The notes beneath the pieces are model-generated. The model searched no databases and had not been told where the DNA came from. It worked only from the letters and a program-made list of their open reading frames with translations. A DNA stretch of 64,000 bases, from NCBI GenBank assembly GCA_028715605.1, contig JAQURM010000004.1, positions 62,001 to 126,000 on the forward strand, in the 5' to 3' direction. Below, piece by piece: positions 16,387 through 26,083 of this stretch (positions are counted from its first letter, which is position 1; every line of letters starts with the position of its first letter). The DNA is from Desulfovibrionales bacterium. Its GTDB lineage: Bacteria; Desulfobacterota; QYQD01. Position numbers and translations under genes: made by a program.

Positions 16387-18798
16387 TTATTTCTCTTCCT
16401 TCATGAAGGCCTTTACATGTTCGGCCATTTTCTTTAGATTTTGATCTACCCGCCCGAAGACAGTTCCCTCGTCATAGGTCCCGTCTTCTTTCCGCTTGCC
16501 GGCTTCGATGCCGGTAAGGATCTCGATGCCTTCTTCCACTGTGGAAATGGGATAAATATAGAATTTGCCCTCCCCGACTGCATCCACCACGTCTTTTCGC
16601 AGCATCAAATCCTTTAGATTTCGTTCCGGAATAATTACCCCCTGTTTGCCGGTCAGGCCCAGGGCCTTGCAAACTTCATAAAAACCTTCGACTTTTCGTG
16701 TAACTCCGCCGACGGGCAAGATTTCCCCTTTTTGGCTTACTGCCCCGGTGACGGCTATGCCTTGATAGATCGGAACATCCGCCAGGCTGGACAGCAAGGC
16801 AAAGAGTTCTGCCCCGGATGCGGAGTCGCCTTCGACCAGGCCATAGCTTTGTTCAAAACAAAGCGTGGCAGATAAAGTCAATGGTTTGTCATGGGCAAAT
16901 TTTTCTTTAAGGTATCCTCCGAGGATCATAACCCCTTTGGTATGGATACGCCCGCTCAGCTCGGCCTCGCGGTCAATGGTTACTACACCTTCCTTACCGA
17001 TGGAGACGTTAGCGGTAATACGGGTCGGCCTTCCGAACGTATAATCGCCGAGGTCATATACTGAAAGTCCGTTTACTTGCCCGCTTATGCGGCCGTCAGT
17101 CTGGATTTTTATGGTTCCTTTGGCTATGGCTTCTTGTATTTTTTCTTCATAGAGATTGGAGCGGTATCTCTTCTCAGCGATGGCTTTTTCGACGTGGTCA
17201 GCCGTGATATACTCTTTTTTATCTTCAGTGGCCCAGAAGTGGGCTTCCTTGACTATGTCATAGATTTCCGCGAGTTCCAGGGTCAGTTTGTTCTTATCGC
17301 CGGACAGTTCTGAGCTGTATTCGACGAGGCGGGCCACGCCGGTCTTATGCAGGGGCCTGAGATTTTGTTTATAAACCATGGTCTTTAAGCAGCTTATAAA
17401 CTGCTCCAGCTTGGCTGGTTTATTGTCCATTTCCACATCAAGATGCGCTTTGACCTTGAACAACTCTCTGAATGTCTCGTCATAATTGTAAAGTAAGTAG
17501 TAGATATATGGATCACCGATGAGGATGGTTTTTACCCGCAGCGGGACAGGTTCCGGCTTGAGGGTCTTGGTTGTGATGTAACCAAATTGTTCGGCGAGGC
17601 CCTCGATGCGTATTTCCTTATTTTTTATAGTCCTTTTCAGCGCCTCATAGGAAAAAAACCACTTCAAAAGATCCAGCACCTTGATAATTAAATACCCTCC
17701 ATTGGCCTGGTGCAGGGCGCCGGGCTTGATCATAGTAAAGTCGGTGAAAAGGGCGCCGAATTGGGCCTTGTACTCTATGGTCCCAAAGAGGTTTGGATAG
17801 TTGGGATTGGTGCAATAGACCACCGGGGCCCCTTTAAGTTTCGAATTATCTATGAGCACATTGACCTCATAGCGCGTAAATGACGGGGCGGGAGAAGCTA
17901 TTGGGAACGGCCCGGCAGGCGCGGCCTTTTGTTTAAAGTCATCTATATGCTTAATCACGTCATCCTGTACATCTTGCAGGTAGGTGACTACGGCCGGATG
18001 CGATCTGTATTTTTCTTTGAGGTCATCGATAAAATGGCCTACGGCCTGGAGAGTTACGTCTCTATCTAACCCCTTTAACTCGGCGCGAAATTCCTTTTCC
18101 ATCTGTTGTATCTTGTGAGCGGCAATGTTCATCTCTTTTTGCAGGGCCTCGCTTTTAGCCCGGAGCCTGGCCCTCTGCTCGTCAGAAAGGGCCTTGATAT
18201 CCTCCTGCGCGAGGGGTGTCCCATCTTCTTTGGCCGGGATGACCATCATACCGCCTTGATCTACATTCAGGGCAAACCCTTCCTGCCTGGCTCGTTCTTC
18301 CAGTTCTTCAAAGATTTTTGCCCGGCGGGCGTTAAATCCCTTAACAATCTCTTCTTTGCGCGTCAGATAGTATTCACTTCCGAAGACCTCTGGTATCTGC
18401 ATCTTGAGATTTTCGATGAGTTCTTCCATATCCTTCTGAAATTCTCTGCCCTCGCCCACTGGAAGTTCTATAGCTATTGGCTTGTCCGGTTCCTTGAAAT
18501 TATGCACATAACAACAATCGGGAGGCACATCCTGTTTGTCGGCTATATCTTCCAGAAAGGATTTGACGATATAGCTCATGCCCGTATTCGGAGCGCCGGC
18601 CATATAAACATTATATTCCAGGTCTGACATCTTAATGCCGAACTTCAGGGCATTAACCGCGCGTTCCTGGCCTATAACGCCATTTTTCAGGGTAAGTACT
18701 TCGTCTGTGGTGGTAAACCCAAGGGTCTCCGGATCACAGGTCCTTCTCAACTCGGAGATAGATGCTTCTTTGAATTTTTTCGCCATAAGCCGTTCCAT
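16387..18798 (-). CDS. Lon-like (LonB/YcbZ-type) ATP-dependent protease
   Basis: 803 residues. The C-terminal Lon protease domain carries the LonB-type nucleophile motif EGDSASGAE and the catalytic Lys segment GGVTRKVEG, followed by KQGVIIPERNLKDLML. The N-terminal half is an AAA-like module with a long coiled-coil insertion (about residues 140-280). Its P-loop reads GAPNTGMS, so the Walker A Lys is missing; I recall degenerate P-loops in this subfamily, but a functional second P-loop is not obvious by eye. Probably a cytosolic protein-quality-control protease with atypical nucleotide use. The start could also be ATG four codons later. Transcribed alone. Confidence 0.88.
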   Translation of the reverse strand: MERLMAKKFKEASISELRRTCDPETLGFTTTDEVLTLKNGVIGQERAVNALKFGIKMSDLEYNVYMAGAPNTGMSYIVKSFLEDIADKQDVPPDCCYVHNFKEPDKPIAIELPVGEGREFQKDMEELIENLKMQIPEVFGSEYYLTRKEEIVKGFNARRAKIFEELEERARQEGFALNVDQGGMMVIPAKEDGTPLAQEDIKALSDEQRARLRAKSEALQKEMNIAAHKIQQMEKEFRAELKGLDRDVTLQAVGHFIDDLKEKYRSHPAVVTYLQDVQDDVIKHIDDFKQKAAPAGPFPIASPAPSFTRYEVNVLIDNSKLKGAPVVYCTNPNYPNLFGTIEYKAQFGALFTDFTMIKPGALHQANGGYLIIKVLDLLKWFFSYEALKRTIKNKEIRIEGLAEQFGYITTKTLKPEPVPLRVKTILIGDPYIYYLLYNYDETFRELFKVKAHLDVEMDNKPAKLEQFISCLKTMVYKQNLRPLHKTGVARLVEYSSELSGDKNKLTLELAEIYDIVKEAHFWATEDKKEYITADHVEKAIAEKRYRSNLYEEKIQEAIAKGTIKIQTDGRISGQVNGLSVYDLGDYTFGRPTRITANVSIGKEGVVTIDREAELSGRIHTKGVMILGGYLKEKFAHDKPLTLSATLCFEQSYGLVEGDSASGAELFALLSSLADVPIYQGIAVTGAVSQKGEILPVGGVTRKVEGFYEVCKALGLTGKQGVIIPERNLKDLMLRKDVVDAVGEGKFYIYPISTVEEGIEILTGIEAGKRKEDGTYDEGTVFGRVDQNLKKMAEHVKAFMKEEK

Positions 18799-18870
18799 GT
18801 GAGAGAATTAGTCTGTCAGGATGCTTTACTCTACATGAAAAACGATGCGGTTGGCAAGTGAAAACGTTTT

Positions 18871-18998
18871 CCCTGAACACCGGCAAGACATCATTTGCGG
18901 CGTTGCCTTCAGTCGCTCCTCCTTGCGACGTAGTGCTCCATACGCCTCAGTTGTCGCTCCTCGGCGCCTTGCATCTAATATCTTGCCGGTGTTCAGGG
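18871..18998. repeat. 128-bp palindromic element with perfect 18-bp inverted ends
   Basis: Left end CCCTGAACACCGGCAAGA (18871-18888) and right end TCTTGCCGGTGTTCAGGG (18981-18998) are exact reverse complements, separated by 92 bp. The interior is GC-rich and contains CGCTCC words in direct repetition (TCGCTCCTCCTTGCGACG, GTCGCTCCTCGGCGCC). No ORF. It looks like a MITE-like or REP-type mobile palindrome between the divergently flanked lon-like and aldolase genes. No clear target duplication was seen. Confidence 0.7.
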
Positions 18999-19060
18999 AT
19001 GCTCCATAATCTGCTGATTTTAATCTTGATAGCTGAATTATACGGCGGATTTGAGTTTTA

Positions 19061-19098
19061 TATCAGCGGATAGCGGGTAGCGTATAGCGGATAGAGAA
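19061..19098. repeat. Tandem TAGCGGATAG words
   Basis: Four near-copies of ATAGCGG (ATCAGCGG, ATAGCGGG, GTAGCGTATAGCGG) in 38 bp just downstream of the aldolase gene. No other function visible. Confidence 0.45.
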
Positions 19099-19120
19099 TG
19101 GAGGGAGGGCGGTCTTTTGA

Positions 19121-19675
19121 CTACCACTTTTTGTTCCATAGGTCCGTAAAATACTTGACCTGGCAGCTGTGCTCTACAGACGAAAGAACCACAAATGCCT
19201 CATCGACCGTGTTTCCCCGGGCAAAGACGCCGTGTCCTCTGACCAGAACGGCCTTGTGATCGCACAGGGCCGCGGCTGCGCTTTGGGCCAGCCCTCTGGA
19301 CCCCACGCCTCCCTGAACAATAGGTATTTCGTGGAGTAGATAAACGCTTTCTGAATCCTCGGGACGCAGCTCGGTTCCGGCTGGATATAAGAGAGACAGG
19401 ACTACAGCGAATTCAGAGTGGCCATGTAAGATAGCGAGGGCCGAGGTTCCCTTGTAGATATCCCTGTGGACGACCAGTTCTGTTGAGGCTATCATATCCA
19501 GTGAAGATGGCCCGGAAAGGGAGACCTCCACGATCTGGCCTTCCAGTTCGTCAAGCATGCTCCCGGTCGTGCTTATCAGGATCCGGTCCCCGATACGCTT
19601 ACTGACGTTGCCGAAATGCGAATGTGCCAGCCTTTGGGCGACCATTTTCTTTCCGTATTTGATTAACTCTTCCAT
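19121..19675 (-). CDS. Class II aldolase/adducin-family protein
   Basis: 184 residues, the size of the FucA/AraD-like fold. Zinc ligands are visible as HGHSE (two His, about residue 84) and RGHGVFA (third His, about residue 146). The N-terminus HSHFGNVSKRIGDRILIS carries the phosphate-binding Gly/Asn and Ser/Thr stretch. Such enzymes split phosphorylated or hydroxy-keto acids by retro-aldol cleavage with Zn2+; the substrate cannot be told. It follows the AOR gene by 45 bp in the same direction, so an aldehyde released by this aldolase could be oxidised by AOR. That link is inference. Confidence 0.85.
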   Translation of the reverse strand: MEELIKYGKKMVAQRLAHSHFGNVSKRIGDRILISTTGSMLDELEGQIVEVSLSGPSSLDMIASTELVVHRDIYKGTSALAILHGHSEFAVVLSLLYPAGTELRPEDSESVYLLHEIPIVQGGVGSRGLAQSAAAALCDHKAVLVRGHGVFARGNTVDEAFVVLSSVEHSCQVKYFTDLWNKKW

Positions 19676-19720
19676 GTCCAGGACAATCCTTACGGCCTCA
19701 AAAAGTCCATCTGCGCGCGG

Positions 19721-21580
19721 CTACAGGTTCATCAATTCTAAGTCCTTGAGCTTATAGTCTCCGGGCACACCTTCGTCGGTCCATCCTCTATGCCGGTAGT
19801 ATTCTGTTAAGGCTTTATCATAATGAACTCGGTCGATATGTTCCACCGAGGCGTTCTCTAAGCCCGTCTTTTCACCTGAAAATCCCCCTGTGTCCCCCTT
19901 TTCCAAAGGGGGAATAAGATGTACCCCCCCTTTACTAAAGGGGGGTGAGGGGGGATTATTTTCATCGTCCTTTGTGTAGCCATGCGACATGTGTGTTTCA
20001 TAAAAGCGGTCGGGCAGGAAATCGTCATCTTTTGTAAATCCTTCCCGGATATTATAAAGTCTTTCCAGATTCCATATCCGTTCGCCGATCTTATTGAGAT
20101 CGTCTGCCGCGAAAGTTCCGCCGGTTACGGCAGTCAGTATATTGGCATATTCTTCCTGTCCGGCCCCTAAGTAAGCAAACTTACATACTACCAGGGAATC
20201 TACAGTGGCAAAAGTGTCTTGAAATATGGCCAAGTAAGAAGGCTTGCCTGTGAAGGTGCGCGGCTCAATAGCTTTGGGCTTACGCAGTGCTTCCGGGGCA
20301 ACCATATAGGCTCCCAGGTGACATGCGCCCCGGTTGGATGTCCCGTAGGCCAGCGCTAGGCCGTAGGCCCTACGCGGGTCGTAAGCCGGAAGTTCTAATC
20401 CTTTAATAGTCATCGATGCCTCTTTACGGTTTTGCGACCGGACATAGCGCAGTGAACCTTCACCCAGGGCCGCCCCTGACCCTCTGGCCTCGCCTATGTC
20501 CTTGACAAGATCGCAGATCTCAGCCGGTTCAAGTTTCACGCCCCTTATCTCCGCATAGCAGGCCAGGGTAGCGCCAACGCTGATGGTGTCCAGGCCGTAG
20601 TCATTGCAGATCTGGTTAACTTCGACAATAGATGGCAGGGCGCTGTTTTCGTTATTGGGGCCGAACATGCCTAAAGTTTCATATTCCGGCAGAGGGATAT
20701 GGGCTTGCGTCTCCTTTTTACAGGCCACAGGACAGGCAAGGCAGGCCCTGCTCTTTGGTTTGTATAGTTCCCACAGGATTTCGGCTGCTAGGGCATCAAC
20801 CTCCGGGAACAGGCCTTTCCTGAAATTGGCTACGGGCAGGAGGCCGGCCCAATTAATTACTTTGATAAGACTGGGCGTGCCAAGAAGGGATAGGTTTTTC
20901 AAAACCGGGCTGGCCGCAATGATTTTGTTCAGGTTTTCCTGGCGGATTTTAAATTCTTCCGGATTAGCTACTTTGACTCTCCCTGCCCCGGTAAGGGCGA
21001 TGGCTTTAAGCCCTTTCGCGCCCATTACGGCGCCTAGTCCACCCCGACCAAAGGCGTGGGATCGGTTGTGCATTATAGAGGCCAGACGGATCTTTTTCTC
21101 TCCGGCTATGCCGATGCAGAGGACTGCTTTGTACCCCTTTAGGTGGTCAAAGACTTGTCCGGTATTTTTCCCCCAGAGTTCCCCTGCATTTTTCAGGGCA
21201 GGCCGGTCGCCTCCAATTTCGAGGAGAAGTGGTTCTGGCGAGGCGCCATCTATGATTATTGCGTCATAGCCCGTTTTTTTTACGTGCACGCCAAATGTGC
21301 CGCCAACGTTACTGTAACAGATGGCGCCCGTTAATGGTGATTTGGATACAGCCGTGGCCCGGCCGGAGGCCAGCGCCCCGGTGCCGGTGAGGGGACCGGT
21401 AGCAAAAACCAGGAGATTGTCCGGGGATAAAGGTTCGACCTGACCACGGTCATAGACCCATTTTACGCCCAGACCGCGTCCGCCCAGATAGAGTTCCCTT
21501 TCCCGCGAATCGAGGCGTTCCTCATCTATAGTCCTGTGAGTCAGATTGACCCTCAATATTTTACCTGTCCAGCCAAACAT
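19721..21580 (-). CDS. aor: Aldehyde:ferredoxin oxidoreductase (tungsten AOR family)
   Basis: About 619 residues. Oxidises aldehydes to acids with ferredoxin, using a tungstobispterin cofactor and one [4Fe-4S] cluster. The N-terminus MFGWTGKILRVNL, the cofactor-binding LGGRGLGVKW and GRGGLGAVMGAKGLKA stretches, and cluster ligands C280-x2-C283-x3-C287 plus distal C466 are present. Start at ATG 21580, where family similarity begins; an upstream in-frame extension to 21649 is not conserved. Residues about 541-573 near the C-terminus are not AOR sequence: they are the in-frame translation of a dispersed CCCCCT/AGGGGG palindrome. Nearby moeA and fdhD genes supply related cofactor functions. Confidence 0.94.
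   Translation of the reverse strand: MFGWTGKILRVNLTHRTIDEERLDSRERELYLGGRGLGVKWVYDRGQVEPLSPDNLLVFATGPLTGTGALASGRATAVSKSPLTGAICYSNVGGTFGVHVKKTGYDAIIIDGASPEPLLLEIGGDRPALKNAGELWGKNTGQVFDHLKGYKAVLCIGIAGEKKIRLASIMHNRSHAFGRGGLGAVMGAKGLKAIALTGAGRVKVANPEEFKIRQENLNKIIAASPVLKNLSLLGTPSLIKVINWAGLLPVANFRKGLFPEVDALAAEILWELYKPKSRACLACPVACKKETQAHIPLPEYETLGMFGPNNENSALPSIVEVNQICNDYGLDTISVGATLACYAEIRGVKLEPAEICDLVKDIGEARGSGAALGEGSLRYVRSQNRKEASMTIKGLELPAYDPRRAYGLALAYGTSNRGACHLGAYMVAPEALRKPKAIEPRTFTGKPSYLAIFQDTFATVDSLVVCKFAYLGAGQEEYANILTAVTGGTFAADDLNKIGERIWNLERLYNIREGFTKDDDFLPDRFYETHMSHGYTKDDENNPPSPPFSKGGVHLIPPLEKGDTGGFSGEKTGLENASVEHIDRVHYDKALTEYYRHRGWTDEGVPGDYKLKDLELMNL
19873..19957. repeat. Dispersed AATCCCCCT/AGGGGGA palindrome inside the AOR frame
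   Basis: Two hairpin units: CCCCCTTTTCCAAAGGGGG (19894-19912) and CCCCCCTTTACTAAAGGGGGG, flanked by AATCCCCC words. The first part is nearly identical to 43867-43918 in moeA (shared CACCTGAAAATCCCCCTG then GTCCCCCTTT.CCAAAGGGGGA). It is read through in frame on the minus strand, adding about 33 residues with PPLEKGDTGGFSG. Confidence 0.85.
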
Positions 21581-21682
21581 AGGTGTACGATAGCTACTAT
21601 ATTGTTCAAGGGAAGTCAAATCCAAAACTATTTGGAGAGAAGGTAACACAGGGGGCAGTTTTGATTTTACAATATATTGTCC

Positions 21683-21712
21683 TTGACACAGAAGTTATCG
21701 AGGCCATACAAT
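21683..21712 (+). promoter_or_regulatory. Sigma70-type promoter reading toward the signalling cluster
   Basis: TTGACA at 21683-21688, an 18-bp spacer and TACAAT at 21707-21712 (5 of 6). It would transcribe rightwards into the sigma54 activator at 22030 with a leader of about 310 nt that includes a dispersed palindrome. Confidence 0.55.
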
Positions 21713-21829
21713 ATTTACGCTAAATTTTCTTAAATATTATGATGAGGTATGCTATAAGAGCAGTATATGGGTGACGGTCGTTTCAGATGTTTGTTCGCAA
21801 TACCAGCCTTTTTACATACTTATAGGCAA

Positions 21830-22008
21830 CGTCATCGGTCATCGGTTAAGTATGATGAATTCGTAAAAAAGCCTTTTCACCGCTGAGCACGCAGAGTCCG
21901 CAGAGAAAAATATAAACCATTCAATATATTATCTCAGCGTTCTCCGCGATCTCTGCGGTAAAATTTTACTTTTACCGGTGACAAATGACTATTGACTGAT
22001 GACATTTA
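21830..22008. repeat. Palindrome of the CGCAGAG family flanked by GTCATCGGT words
   Basis: The core arms are CACCGCTGAGCACGCAGAG at 21877 onward and TCTCCGCGATCTCTGCGGT ending at 21959, with an AT-rich loop. On both sides lie inverted words ATCGGTCATCGGTTAAG (21839) and ACCGGTGACAAATGACT (21974), so the whole block is nested symmetric. A word TGATGAATTCGTAAAAA just before the core recurs at 29119. It lies in the leader of the signalling cluster. Confidence 0.65.
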
Positions 22009-22029
22009 CTATAGATATGGTGATCCGCG

Positions 22030-23907
22030 ATGCGGAAGCTTTTGCTAATCGATGACGAAGAAGGCGTAAGAAACATTTTAGGACTTTCTTTAAGGAATGA
22101 CGGGTATAATGTTTTGTTGGCCGGAGATGGTCGGAAGGGCCTGGAACTGTTGAAGGACGAGCAGCCGGATATAGTCCTGACCGATATAAAAATGCCCGGT
22201 ATGGATGGCATCGAAGTTTTAAAGAAGGTTAAAGAAATCAAGCCGGAAACAGAGGTTATAGTTATTACCGGCCATGGAGATATGAGCTTGGCTATCAAGT
22301 CTCTCCAATTGGACGCCTCTGACTTTATAACCAAGCCGGTGAGTGACGAGGCGCTTTCCATTGCCCTGGTCCGGGCTGAGAACAGACTGGAAGTGAGGGC
22401 CAGACTCCGGGAATATACCAATAACATGGAGAATCTGGTCAGGGAAAAGACCGGGGAGCTTGAGAAGACTTACAAAGGCATGGAGGCATTCTATAATATC
22501 TATCAACATATCAGCGACAAGACCTCTTTAAAAGAGGTTCTTGATTTTATAATTGGTAAGGTAGGCGAGTTCATTAATTATCGGCACGTACAACCCCTGA
22601 TCTTTAACGGACGGAAGGATGGTTTTGTTGTTATTGAAGGCTATAAGCCGGCAGGATTTGAAATGGAAACTACCGGGGTAATGGAGCTGGCCTCTGTAGT
22701 CGAGCCGATAACGCTCAAAGAAACCCAGCTTGATAGCCTGTGCGTTAAAGGGTTGGATAGTCTGCCCGGGGTGCTCATCCCCATCGCGAAGCATGGCGAT
22801 GTTATCGGTGGTATCGTGATTTATAGTCGTGAGGCCATTTCAGAGAAAGATGTCAGGTTCGTATGTCTTATGGTTTCACAGGCAGCGGGGACGGTCCGCC
22901 GGATTGTTTTACAGGACGAAAAGCTGCGGGACTTGCGTAACAAGATCGCAAGGTTTTCAAGATATGGTGAGCTTATCGGTAAGGACCATAAGATGCAGCA
23001 GATTTATGACCTCATCGGGGACGTGGCGCCCACTAACGTGACTGTTCTCATTCAGGGAGAAAGTGGCACCGGCAAGGAATTGGTAGCCAGGGCTATTCAT
23101 ATGAACAGCCTGCGCAAAGATAAACACTTTGTAGCGGTCAATTGTTCTTCTTATCCCCTTACCCTGCTGGAAAGTGAGCTTTTTGGCCATGAAAGGGGCG
23201 CTTTTACCGGCGCCGTGCGCCGGAGGCTGGGATGTTTTGAGCGGGCCCATGGCGGTACGATTTTTCTGGATGAAATAGGAGAGATCCCGCCGGTCTTTCA
23301 GGTCAAGCTTTTACGGGTCCTTGAGACCCAGGAATTTCAGAGGCTAGGGGGCGAGGAGCCCATTAAGGTGGATATAAGGATTGTTGTGGCTACTAACAAG
23401 GAACTGCGGAAGGAGGTAGAGAAGGGTGCATTCAGAGAAGACCTCTATTATCGCCTCAATATCATCCCCATAAGTTTGCCTCCTTTGCGCACCAGAAAGA
23501 ACGATATTCCCCTCCTGGCCGGACATTTCCTGGCCAAGTTGAATGCCGGCCAGGGGGAAAAGGTTATGGGTATTACACCGGAGGCCATGCGGATATTGAT
23601 GGACTATCATTGGCCGGGCAATGTCCGGGAACTGGAAAACACTATCGAACACGCCTTTATATTGACCAAAGGAGAGTTTATCACGGAAGAAAGCCTCCCA
23701 GCTTACTTGCGGGTTGGCCTGGATAAAGGGAAAGATGCAAGTTCCTTTGAAGAAAATGAACTGAGATTTCTTACCAGGATGTTGGAGCAATACCAGTGGA
23801 ATAAATTCCAGGTGGCTAAGAAGTTAAATATCAGCCGTAGCACCCTTTATGCCAAGCTCAAAAAATACCATATAGAATGTTCCGGATTTACAGTTAACAA
23901 AGGTTAA
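22030..23907 (+). CDS. Sigma54-dependent response regulator (receiver, GAF-like, AAA+, Fis HTH)
   Basis: 625 residues. Receiver domain 1-120 with phosphorylatable Asp52 in LTDIKMPG. A coiled coil and a GAF-like segment of about 150 residues follow. The AAA+ activator has intact motifs: P-loop GESGTGKE (343-350), GAFTGA loop (390-395) that contacts sigma54, Walker B LDE (Asp414-Glu415) and the Arg-finger segment YYRLN. The Fis-type HTH lies at the C-terminus ([17 protein letters not shown]). It activates transcription from -24/-12 promoters when phosphorylated, most likely by the kinases just downstream. The HTH is nearly the same as in the degenerate paralogue at 31735, so both may bind the same sites. 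Confidence 0.93.
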   Translation: MRKLLLIDDEEGVRNILGLSLRNDGYNVLLAGDGRKGLELLKDEQPDIVLTDIKMPGMDGIEVLKKVKEIKPETEVIVITGHGDMSLAIKSLQLDASDFITKPVSDEALSIALVRAENRLEVRARLREYTNNMENLVREKTGELEKTYKGMEAFYNIYQHISDKTSLKEVLDFIIGKVGEFINYRHVQPLIFNGRKDGFVVIEGYKPAGFEMETTGVMELASVVEPITLKETQLDSLCVKGLDSLPGVLIPIAKHGDVIGGIVIYSREAISEKDVRFVCLMVSQAAGTVRRIVLQDEKLRDLRNKIARFSRYGELIGKDHKMQQIYDLIGDVAPTNVTVLIQGESGTGKELVARAIHMNSLRKDKHFVAVNCSSYPLTLLESELFGHERGAFTGAVRRRLGCFERAHGGTIFLDEIGEIPPVFQVKLLRVLETQEFQRLGGEEPIKVDIRIVVATNKELRKEVEKGAFREDLYYRLNIIPISLPPLRTRKNDIPLLAGHFLAKLNAGQGEKVMGITPEAMRILMDYHWPGNVRELENTIEHAFILTKGEFITEESLPAYLRVGLDKGKDASSFEENELRFLTRMLEQYQWNKFQVAKKLNISRSTLYAKLKKYHIECSGFTVNKG

Positions 23908-23985
23908 TGTAGATTGAATAAAAGGCACGAGCGGTCCTTGTCCATCATGGCCCGCCTGTTTTCCAACTGAAAGGCCATCGTTTCT

Positions 23986-26082
23986 ATGTCCTTCTGGGCA
24001 ATGTTAAGGCACAGACTTATACCGGAAAGTTTAAGGGCCAAGACTATACTTGGCGTCGGGATAATTTTGCTTACAGTCCTGGGTGCTTTCAACTATCTTG
24101 CCATAGTTACCCAGGTTAAACGTCTGACGGATGAGAATAGAAAGATGGCCCTGGAGATAAGTAACACCGTCATAAAGGGGATAGAGTATCCCATGCTTGA
24201 GGGCGATATGGATAAAGTCCAGGCCATATTGGAGAGGCTGGGTACCCTGGAAGATTTGAAGGTGGTTCATCTCTGTGATGACAACGGTATTATCAGGCAT
24301 AACGGGACAGCCCGTTATGATGTCGGGAGGAAGGCCATTTCTCAGATTACCTTCGAGGCCCTGCGCATCGGCAAGGTGGCACACGGGTTGGAAAAACACC
24401 ATTTTGATTCTGGTAGTGTAGAAATATTACGTTATGCCATCCCTATTCATAATGAAAAGGCGTGCTATAAGTGTCATGGGTCTGAAAAGCATATCCTGGG
24501 GGTGCTATCAGTCGGATTTAGCCGGGACCCGATTCGCAAGATGCTGGCCTCTGTGCGTGGCCAGAATCTATTCCTGGCCGTGGTCTCGCTGTCGGTAGTT
24601 GTTTTTTTCCTGACCCTGTGGCTCAATAGATACATTGTCCGGCCTCTGGCCCGGTTGACCGGGTTAGCGGATGAGATCAGCCGGGGCAAATATGTCCCTG
24701 GAAGTGGAAAATTCCCGAGGCGGGTCGTTCATTGCTGGGAAATGTTGAATTGCGATAAAAGGGATTGTCCCGCATATGCACGAAACGGCATACCCTGCTG
24801 GTATGTTCCTGATACACTGTGCTTTGGCGAGCCATCGGGAAAATTTCCTGAAAAGCTACAACAGTGCGCAGAATGTCTTGTTTATAAGCGTCATAAAGGA
24901 GATGAAATAGTAAAGCTTCAGGACGCCTTTCGACACATGCTCCATAAGTTGAGCGCTTATGAGAAAGACCTTCGGGTGTCCGAGGAAAAATACAGACTCT
25001 TGTTTAATGCCAATCCTGACCCTATTTTTATTATAGACAGGGATAATTTCCGGATACTGGACGTTAACGAGAGGACTTTAGAGCGTTATGGTTACTCAAG
25101 GGAAGAATTATTAGAGATGTCTTTTGACAATCTGGGCCATAAACCAACAGGAGAGGTTATATCGGGGTTCAAAGAGCTATCGCCCAGCGGCGAATGCGGA
25201 TTCTTTACGAAGAAAAGGCACACACATAAAGATGGGCGCTCATTTTATGTGAATATTACCGTTTGTCCGGCAAGATACATGGGGATAGACGCATTGATTG
25301 TAGCGACGACCGATATTACGGAAAGCGTGGAAAAAGAGGCCCAGCTCATCCAGGCCGGCAAGATGACTACTATCGGCACCATGGCCTCCGGTATTGCCCA
25401 TGAATTGAATCAGCCGTTAAACGTACTCAAGATCGGGAGCGATTTCCTTTTGAAAATGATCAGGCGGGGTGAAAAGATCGATATCGAAGAGTTGAAGACT
25501 GTGGCCGGGGAAATCAGCGGTCATGTGGACCGGGCGTCCGGGATTATTAATCATTTGCGGGAGTTTTCCAGGGTATCTACCCCGATGCGGGCGTTAATGG
25601 ATATTAATAAACCGATTCAGGACGTGTTTAAGGTATTGGGTCAGCAACTAAGACTGCATCAAGTAGAGATTAAGCTTGACCTGTACAAAGACTTGCCTCT
25701 AATAATGGCCGACCATAACAGATTGGAACAGGTTTTCATCAACATGGTGACTAATGCGCTGGATGCCATAGATGAGAAGCTTGAAAAGATGGGGCCAGGG
25801 GCCGGGGCGATGTCTATAACTATAAAGTCATTTCTGGAAGATGGATGGGTTGTAGTTGTGGTATCCGATACCGGGATAGGGATTCCCGATAATATTAAGG
25901 ACAAGATATTTGAGCCGTTTTTTACCACTAAAGAGGTGGGCAGGGGCACGGGACTGGGCATGTCCATTAGTTATGGAATTGTCCGTGATTACGGGGGAAC
26001 CATAGATGTAAAGAGTGAAGCAGGTCTCGGCACAACTTTTGAATTGAGATTCCCCGTCCATAATCAGACATCGGAGAATTAA
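23986..26082 (+). CDS. Membrane sensor histidine kinase with c-type heme site and Cys-rich cytoplasmic insert
   Basis: 698 residues. An N-terminal membrane helix (about 20-40), a periplasmic sensor region with a single c-heme motif CYKCH (Cys160, Cys163, His164), a second membrane helix (about 203-222) and a HAMP-like stretch follow. Then comes a Cys-rich segment ([14 protein letters not shown].....C and CAEC, about 245-305), a PAS domain, the HisKA phospho-acceptor His472 in [11 protein letters not shown], and an HATPase domain ([16 protein letters not shown]). Heme in the periplasm suggests redox or gas sensing; the Cys cluster may bind metal. It sits between two receiver genes and 1-2 bp before the next, so it is one operon. 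Confidence 0.9.
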   Translation: MSFWAMLRHRLIPESLRAKTILGVGIILLTVLGAFNYLAIVTQVKRLTDENRKMALEISNTVIKGIEYPMLEGDMDKVQAILERLGTLEDLKVVHLCDDNGIIRHNGTARYDVGRKAISQITFEALRIGKVAHGLEKHHFDSGSVEILRYAIPIHNEKACYKCHGSEKHILGVLSVGFSRDPIRKMLASVRGQNLFLAVVSLSVVVFFLTLWLNRYIVRPLARLTGLADEISRGKYVPGSGKFPRRVVHCWEMLNCDKRDCPAYARNGIPCWYVPDTLCFGEPSGKFPEKLQQCAECLVYKRHKGDEIVKLQDAFRHMLHKLSAYEKDLRVSEEKYRLLFNANPDPIFIIDRDNFRILDVNERTLERYGYSREELLEMSFDNLGHKPTGEVISGFKELSPSGECGFFTKKRHTHKDGRSFYVNITVCPARYMGIDALIVATTDITESVEKEAQLIQAGKMTTIGTMASGIAHELNQPLNVLKIGSDFLLKMIRRGEKIDIEELKTVAGEISGHVDRASGIINHLREFSRVSTPMRALMDINKPIQDVFKVLGQQLRLHQVEIKLDLYKDLPLIMADHNRLEQVFINMVTNALDAIDEKLEKMGPGAGAMSITIKSFLEDGWVVVVVSDTGIGIPDNIKDKIFEPFFTTKEVGRGTGLGMSISYGIVRDYGGTIDVKSEAGLGTTFELRFPVHNQTSEN

Positions 26083-26083
26083 G

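Noticed and set aside
20604-21269. 221-codon plus-strand ORF opposite AOR
   Set aside because: Shadow of AOR; no domain and no ribosome-binding site.
21877-21960. CRISPR-like repeat
   Set aside because: Repeats are inverted, not regularly spaced, and have no spacer series or cas genes.
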